Shown here piece by piece: positions 58,344 through 64,000 of a DNA stretch of 64,000 nucleotides. The translations under genes were made by a program, and so were the position numbers. Origin of the DNA: Lanius collurio (Eukaryota; Chordata; Aves; Passeriformes; Laniidae); the NCBI GenBank assembly GCA_020086605.1, contig JACBWW010000041.1, forward strand, positions 1,435,256 through 1,499,255, read 5' to 3'. Under the pieces are notes generated by a model. That model was not told where the DNA came from. It did not search any database and was given only the letters and a program-made list of their open reading frames with translations. The stretch's first letter is position 1; each line of letters opens with the position of its first letter.

Positions 58344-60803
58344 GTGAGTAGAAGAGAGGGACTTCATGGCTTAATATTATGACAGGGGCTGAGAAAATCA
58401 TGGGAAAAAAATGCCAGAGGGAGGAAAAACAGTGAGAAAGGCCTGGATTATTTAATACCTCTGTGGGGAATGTCAGTAACCATCGAAGCAGGGCTCAGTT
58501 TCTGTTCTGATTGTCTTGGGTCAGGAGAGAGAATTGGGGACAGGATGTGGTGCTGCTTAACACAGCAAAAAATGGTGTTTTGCTGCTAGAAAATGGGATT
58601 TCTCTTGTGTGAATTGGAAACCAGTAGTATGAGAAGGAAAGGAGATGGAATTTAAAAAAAAGGATGGATTAAAACTCAGCAGCAAGTGTCTGTCATTGCC
58701 TGGAACAGGCAGTCTTCAAGAGCAGATAAAAGGAGCAAACATTTAATATCTTGTTCTGCAGGCACATAATGGTAAGTGTTTTTAAAAAAGTGACATAAAT
58801 ACATGCTTCAAGATGTGCCTTTCAAAATTGCCAGCCTCAATTGGTGCACTGACATAAGCTTGTCAGTTTTAACTGAAGTCTTTGGTTTAACAATTGTAGC
58901 TGAAGTCTTGATCTTAATAACCAGGCATCTGTTTTGTGACAATTAGATGCAGATAGTGGTTCTTTTTTTTTTTCTTTTTCTTTTAAATGCTGCTGCTGCC
59001 TCAGTAGTTTATTATTCAGTAAAGAGCAACCCTTGTTGTCTTAGGTTATACCTTAAGATGTTACCACTGTGACAACAGCCCTTCCATGTGCAGGACCAAC
59101 AGCACCTGCTTAACGACTGAAGACACTTGCTTGCAGATTAAATTTGGTAAGTACAGTGTCCCACAGACCTAAAATAAACCCACTTGGATCAGCTTTCCTC
59201 ACCTGGACTCCTCTAATCTGGCCCTAGCATGCATTTCTCAGCCTCACTCAAAAGGAGCTTGCAAATACTTTTGAAGGTCATGCTTCTATCCAAGCAATAA
59301 TGGAATGATTTAGATAGGTGAGTTGTAGTTGTACCAGCATGTACATAGATACCTGGGTATCCAGACTGGAAAAAATACACAAACAAACAACCAAACCAAC
59401 CAAACAAAAACCTACCCGAAGGAGCTGGAAAAAATAAAGACAGCGTTGACTTTAAAATACAATTTGTTCCTCTTTAAAAACAGATAAAGGATGTGTAGCC
59501 CACAAAATAAACCTGCAGGTGAAGGGCTCAGTCATTTATGAATTCACACTATTAAAATAAATTCTCTTTTCCTGAGGGTGAAGTGGTCTGTGTTTTAGGA
59601 GGGACATCTTTAACAAGATCAGGTTGCTCAGAGTCTGGTCTTGAATGTTTCCAGGGGTGGGGCATCCAGCACCCCTCTGGACAAACTGTGCCAGTGTTTT
59701 TCCACCCTTACCTGCTCTTCAGGCTCTGTCTTCTGCACTTTCTTCACTGAAAGCCTTGTCAAGTGCTGGCTCAGGGCAGTGCTGGAGTGCCCATCCCTGG
59801 AGGGATTTAAAAGCTGTGTGGATGTGGCACTTGGAGATGTGGCTTAGTGGAGGGCTTGGCAGTGCTGGGTTAAAGGTTGGACCTGGTGATCTCAAGAGGT
59901 TCTTGTTCAGCCTGAATGATTCTGTGAGTGCAGGCTGAGCTGGCTGGTGATGCCAAGTATTGCTTAAGCTCCATTCCATATCTCCCAGTGGGTCATTTGG
60001 GCTGAACTGGGCACACGCTCCTGAATTCCTAGAGAAAGCAAATTTGGAAACTTGTAAACACTTGCACTTAGAGAAGCAAGTTCATGGCTGTGGCAAAACC
60101 AAAACTGTGGGGCTGATGGGGCACAAATGGCCCATGAACTACAGGACACAAGACTTACCCAAAAGTGTCCCTTCTGGAGAGGGTGAGAGGCCAAGCCCAG
60201 GGATCTGTCCCTGAAAGTTCATATCCCATTCTCACTGCCAGTTTGATACAAAACTGGGGGTATTGTGCAGTGTGCTGTGGGTGGCACTGTGGTCAGACCT
60301 TCCACTCTGTATTTTTTGGTAGGAGGTTTGTGCAGCGTTTGTACAACACATTTGTGGGTGTGGGGCTGAAGAAGCAAACCACACAGCTTCTGCCTCCCTC
60401 CACTGCCCCCCATTGCCATGGCAACACACACCACAAGGCCTCCATCCAATGGCTGTGTTTACACCACGGGCCCTGGCACAGACTGAGCTTTGCCTTCTCC
60501 TCACTGGTTTATTCTAACAGGGGCAGTCCAGGCAGTGCTTCTCTCTCCATACTAAAAATGGTGGTACTGTCAATACTCTCCTAATCTGTTTAATTTTTTT
60601 GTTCCATAGGTAAATTGAGAACTTTCTCCTGTTGGAGGGCATCCCAGTGCAGTGTGAATGAAATTGCTGATTTCTTCCAGTTGGATAATTTTGATTTCTT
60701 TTGCTGCCAACATGACCTGTGCAATGAGAGTGCAATTACTGGGGTTAACAAAGCAGCCTTCAGTATTGCTTCTGTAATGGCCATGTTATGGATGCTCCTG
60801 TAA
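58280..60803 (+). CDS. CD59: CD59 glycoprotein (three coding exons)
   Basis: The coding sequence joins 58280-58343, 59045-59146 and 60610-60803: 360 nt, 119 codons plus TAA. CD59 is a GPI-anchored surface protein that binds C8 and C9 and blocks assembly of the complement membrane attack complex. Residues 1 to about 24 form a signal peptide (hydrophobic core CILLTACIVLIAFCG). The mature part starts LRCYHC and has ten cysteines (27, 30, 37, 43, 50, 63, 69, 87, 88, 93), the count of the Ly6/uPAR three-finger fold, ending in the diagnostic CC....CN. Trp64 follows a Cys in CWRASQC and corresponds to the functionally important Trp40 of mature human CD59. There is one N-glycosylation sequon, N40-S-T. 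The hydrophobic C-terminus (AAFSIASVMAMLWMLL) is a GPI-attachment signal; the omega site is likely near N94-S96. The start used is the first ATG of its exon; a second Met follows three codons later. Confidence 0.93.
59045..59146 (+). CDS. CD59: CD59 coding exon 2
   Basis: This 102-nt exon between TTGTCTTAG and GTAAGT encodes LRCYHCDNSPSMCRTNSTCL through DTCLQIKF, with the first five cysteines and the only N-glycosylation sequon. Confidence 0.94.
59620..59722 (-). mobile_element. CR1 LINE fragment in CD59 intron
   Basis: Minus-oriented remnant: AGGTTGCTCAGAGTCTGGTC, GTGGGGCATCCAGCACCCC and GGACAAACTGTGCCAGTG. It lies head to tail with an oppositely oriented fragment at 59762. Confidence 0.75.
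59762..59935 (+). mobile_element. CR1 LINE fragment in CD59 intron
   Basis: Plus-oriented copy of the divergent subfamily: ATCCCTGGAGGGATTTAAAA, GTGGATGTGGCACTTGGAGA and the 3' end TGAATGATTCTGTGAG. Confidence 0.82.
60610..60803 (+). CDS. CD59: CD59 coding exon 3 (C-terminus and GPI signal)
   Basis: The exon follows acceptor TTCCATAG and runs to TAA 60801-60803. It encodes KLRTFSCWRASQCSVNEIAD through FCCQHDLCNES and the hydrophobic GPI-signal tail. Confidence 0.94.
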
Positions 60804-61789
60804 TAATCCTGATTTGTAGGCTGTCCTTTCAAGATGAAATTATACAAAACCATTAACTCTTTTCTATATTGCATATTTTCAGCTCCTGTCCATAGGCAGA
60901 AACATTCCTTTGTAATTTTGTTTCCCAAGGTTCTCTCCATTAAATCACTGTCTCCATCCATGGGAAGGAGATGTGCACTGTTATCAGTTATTGGGTGTTT
61001 TGATCTGTCCCCATGTTCATGGGGAAGATAAGTTCTTGGGAAGTCATGTTATCTTGGGGAGAACCTGGGCAAACTCCAGTGGGTGACTACAGCTTTTCTG
61101 CTGGAAACTGTCATTTTTTTACCATCCCATAAACTGTCATTATTTTTGGTTGGCATTTCTGTGGATTTTGATTTGTTTTGCTTTGGATCCTCCTTGTCAC
61201 AGATCAAGCAGTGGATTTGCCCTCAACACAAGATGTGTTGGATCATAAGTGTACTTTGCTGCAGTCTTTGTGATGAATATTGAAATATTCAGTTTCAAAT
61301 CATGTAAACACTTTGTTCTCATCACTGTACCTTTTTTTTTACAAGCCAATGATATAACCTTGTCAAGTGCAGTTATTTTGGGAGAAAGCATCTACATTTC
61401 TTAAACCAAAACCAAAATACTGCTGTAGGTGAGAAACACTTTTCCTTCTTTTTTTTTTTAATATATATATATATTTTTGTGAGCATGTAGACAACATGTG
61501 ATAGCTTCTTTTTTTATTTTCCTCATACATTATCCATGCCTAGGATTTTAAGTGAGCATGTGCTTTGCACTGAGTATTTATTGGTATACTGGAAATCAAT
61601 TATAAAATGCTAAGGAGTTGAAATGGCACATGTGGGTTACTTCCCCACCTAGTTAGCTTTTGGGTTTTGTTGAAAACAGCGACATGTAAACTTAACCCTT
61701 CAAGCTTCCACCTAAGAGTATTAAAATCTTGCAGAACTTTCATTCCATAAATGCCAATGCACAGTATAGGTATGTATTTATATAGCATG

Positions 61790-62220
61790 AATAAAACCTG
61801 CTCAATCTGTAGGTGTGAGAGGTGTGGAGCTCAAATACTGAAATAATTACATTGCTCTGCTCCGTGGTGGGAGTCAGACCTTGGGATGTCTCTGAGGACC
61901 CTCTCAGTCAGGTGGGATGCCAAATCCTCTTTCTCTTCTGGAGCTGCTGGCATATCCCTGCAGGAGTTGTGTCCACTGCCAATGGGATATCCTCTTCCTG
62001 AGGACCCTCCCTTGTGCTTGTGACACCATGGCACCAGTGACACCAGTGACACCAGTGACACCAGTGACACCAGCTCACCAGTCCCAACATGGGTGTTGTT
62101 CCAAATCCCCGATGTGTTCTGCAGTGTACCTTTTGGTTGAGCTTATTGTAGCTGTGAAAGTGTGCTGGGATCTCTCCCGTCACTCAAAGTATGGAAGTCG
62201 TCCTGTCTTTGATTAATAAA
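61790..62220 (+). terminator. CD59 polyadenylation signals
   Basis: AATAAA occurs at 61790-61795 and 62215-62220. The second is followed by a GT-rich downstream stretch (TGTGGTGTTGTGTGG) from about 62240, which makes it the better candidate for the main 3' end. Confidence 0.65.
62032..62076 (+). repeat. 9-bp tandem repeat in CD59 3' UTR
   Basis: Four perfect CACCAGTGA units and a fifth ending in CTC. It lies about 140 nt before the preferred polyadenylation signal. Confidence 0.95.
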
Positions 62221-62635
62221 AATGTCAAAAAAGAAAAATGTGGTGTTGTGTGGTGATTTATTGGTATTTACAGCTGGATAGAAGGCCAGTTGTTTCCATG
62301 GGAGGTACATCCATGCTTCCCTTCCAGAGACTCAACAACCTCCAAGTAGACTTCTCTCCTGTTTTTCCCACCTGATTAAAAACAGACACTGGAAGACAGT
62401 AATTTCTACACAGTGACTTTTTCCACTGCTGCAGCACCATTTGTCAAACTCAGGTGCATTTCAGGTGGAAAAGTATTGAAGCACTGACTCAATATAAATT
62501 GGGGGAAGGTTTGTTAGCAGAGAGGTATCTCTTGTTGGACAAGATGATAGATTCCTTATGCTTAAAACATCCTGATGGGAGCATTTTTTCTCTATTGTCA
62601 ATGTCTCTTTTGATGATGGCACTTTTAAAGTTGTT

Positions 62636-63010
62636 TTATTGCTGTATGGCTTGCATATATAAAATATTCTCCTTTTTTGATAAGTGCAAAAAGGAGCTCT
62701 GTATTTTGTGTCTGATCTTCAAGTAACCATTTTTGCTATTTCTTTTTTGATAGCCTTGAACACTTTGTCTCATTATCATACTTTTTTGTTTCTCTTCTAG
62801 AAGCAGCCTAAGCAACAAGTCCTTGTGTTTTAACTGTGTTGCTTGCTTTTTGTAAAAATCCAGCAGAACTTGGTTTAATTGCTGAAAGGTTTGCATTTTC
62901 TGAGTCTGGCTGTGCTGACTGCTGAGCTGCTCCTTGAATTTTGGCACTTCTGCTGCTGTCTTGTGCCCAGATTTGCTCAAAGAGGACCAGTAAAACCAAG
63001 AGAGCCATTA
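62636..63010 (-). other. Overlapping minus-strand open frames, unassigned
   Basis: Downstream of CD59, two minus-strand frames overlap. One, from ATG at 63008 to 62808, would give 66 aa beginning with a signal-like MALLVLLVLFEQIWA. The other is open from about 63009 down to 62636 and contains lysine/glutamine-rich, coiled-coil-like sequence (FKEQLSSQHSQTQKM, HKDLLLRLLLEEKQ). I do not recognise either. A 3' exon of a minus-strand gene, a decayed element or chance are all possible. Confidence 0.2.
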
Positions 63011-63162
63011 AAACCTTGGCTCAAATATTAAAGTATTAAAATCTGCTCAACTCTGAGTCCACCAGGACCCCCAAGTCCTCTGCAAAGCTCTTTTCCCCCC
63101 GGGTCAGCCCCCAGCCTGTGCTGGTGCCTGGGGTGATTCCCAGCCTTTGGGATGGGTGTCAC

Positions 63163-63186
63163 AAAGTGGTGCCTGAAACCCGGGGA
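63163..63186 (+). mobile_element. Retrovirus-like primer-binding-site motif
   Basis: TGGTGCCTGAAACCCGGGGA at 63167-63186 differs by one inserted T and one inserted G from the complement of the tRNA-Phe 3' end, the form used as a primer-binding site by some endogenous retroviruses. It is preceded by GTCACA and a three-base spacer, as at an LTR end. No recognisable coding follows within the window. This could be a decayed fragment or coincidence. Confidence 0.3.
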
Positions 63187-64000
63187 CTCCTATTTTTGGG
63201 CCACCCTCAGTGAGAATATCAGCCAGATACTTTGTGTGGTTTAGCTGTGTCCTGTAAGACCCGGGATAAGGCAAGATAAACTCGGGGTGAGTGGCTGTGC
63301 CACCGTGCAAAGGTGTCTGTTGCCCTCTGCAGTGAGTGCTGGGTAACTTGTCAATGTTACCGCCGTTGTTTTGGTTTGGTTTTGTAATTATCCAAGTGGT
63401 TTGCTCTGTTCTGAGTTAGTTAGGCATGACTAATACCTCCTCCTTTGAGCGTTCTTTTTATGCCAATACACATAATTTATGTACTAATGGCCGTCTGATT
63501 GTTGCAGGATGTTTGGGATCAGGATAGTGTGCCCCAGCCAAACCATCTGTAGTTCTGCCTGTTGGAGCCCTCAGAGTGAGGCCAGGCTGGAATTACCCTC
63601 ACCAGCTTCACCTGGACATCCACCTTCAGCTGGAGCAGGTCAGCTCCTGAAGGGTTTTTAAGCCCACCCAGAAGGGTCACTGAAGGAGAAGAGAGGAGTG
63701 TTGGGTTTGTATCTGTTCATGCTCTCTGTCTTTTGCTGTCTGGTTATTTGGATTTCCTGGGCTAACTTGGCTCCTTATTACTTGCTGGGTTTTGTTGCTG
63801 CCATCATCTTGTCTCTGCTTGCCTGGATCTGGAGCATCAAGGACTGAAAGGTAAACTGTGCTAAATTGAAAAGGAATTAGGAAAGAAGAAGCTGAAAAAC
63901 TAAATACCAAGACAGCAAGGAATAGATAAAAAAAGGACTGTGCTGTGTGGGACTAAAACCAATCTTATTTTCTGAAAAGTGTGTGCAGAGCTCTTGGACA
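63187..64000. other. Right end of window, no gene seen
   Basis: Ordinary-composition sequence following the primer-binding-site-like motif. No exon or coding domain is recognised. If the motif is genuine, this would be decayed retroviral leader sequence, but no gag-like frame is visible. Confidence 0.4.

Larger units (their letters stand above)
60804..62235 (+). other. CD59: CD59 3' UTR
   Basis: About 1.4 kb of AT-rich non-coding sequence lies between the CD59 stop and the strongest downstream polyadenylation signal. It contains an (AT)n tract near 61460-61475 and a 9-bp tandem repeat at 62032-62076. An internal AATAAA at 61790 could make a shorter transcript. Confidence 0.65.

Noticed and set aside
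1..64000. CRISPR arrays, operons, prokaryotic promoters or phage functions
   Set aside because: Spliced vertebrate genes, CpG islands and CR1 elements show a vertebrate nuclear genome. The tandem arrays have no alternating unique spacers.

Overview
The window is eukaryotic and almost certainly avian. It has large introns with GT-AG junctions, CpG-island promoters, and many degenerate fragments of the bird/reptile LINE CR1 in both orientations. No species-specific marker is visible. Three protein-coding genes are well supported, all on the + strand: LMO2 (coding 24603-31019), FBXO3 (coding 41112-50634) and CD59 (coding 58280-60803). The order and common orientation match the LMO2-FBXO3-CD59 block of human 11p13, so this is a conserved vertebrate neighbourhood.

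Layout. 1-23.3 kb is gene-free sequence upstream of LMO2: many CR1 fragments, a GATA-motif cluster near 2 kb, and a 10-N assembly gap at 11289. 23.3-24.6 kb is the LMO2 promoter region: a CCAAT/TATA pair followed by a good splice donor, a CpG island, a 39-bp perfect inverted repeat and a 400-N gap. LMO2 follows in three coding exons (158 aa, two LIM domains). Its last intron ends in a 16-copy, 30-bp minisatellite that runs into the splice acceptor of the final exon. 31.8-41.0 kb is intergenic and holds a probable solo LTR and a compound tandem repeat that runs up to the FBXO3 promoter. FBXO3 has eleven recognisable exons (F-box, SMI1/KNR4-like region, ApaG domain). An in-frame TGA near the end of exon 10 should remove the acidic tail encoded by exon 11. 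52.8-55.3 kb is intergenic. A CpG island at 55.6-56.5 kb, with a 21-bp minisatellite, is the probable CD59 promoter and first exon. CD59 has three coding exons (119 aa: signal peptide, ten-cysteine Ly6/uPAR fold, GPI-type tail) and a 3' UTR of about 1.4 kb. The last 1.8 kb has no clear gene, but carries overlapping minus-strand ORFs and a retrovirus-like primer-binding-site motif.

The three genes share a neighbourhood, not a pathway. LMO2 is a nuclear bridging factor of the haematopoietic GATA/TAL1 complex. FBXO3 is a substrate receptor of an SCF ubiquitin ligase. CD59 is a GPI-anchored inhibitor of the complement membrane attack complex. The most unusual signals are the reading-frame-compatible minisatellite fused to an LMO2 splice acceptor and the stop codon in FBXO3. 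I found no CRISPR array, rRNA, tRNA, operon or prokaryotic feature.
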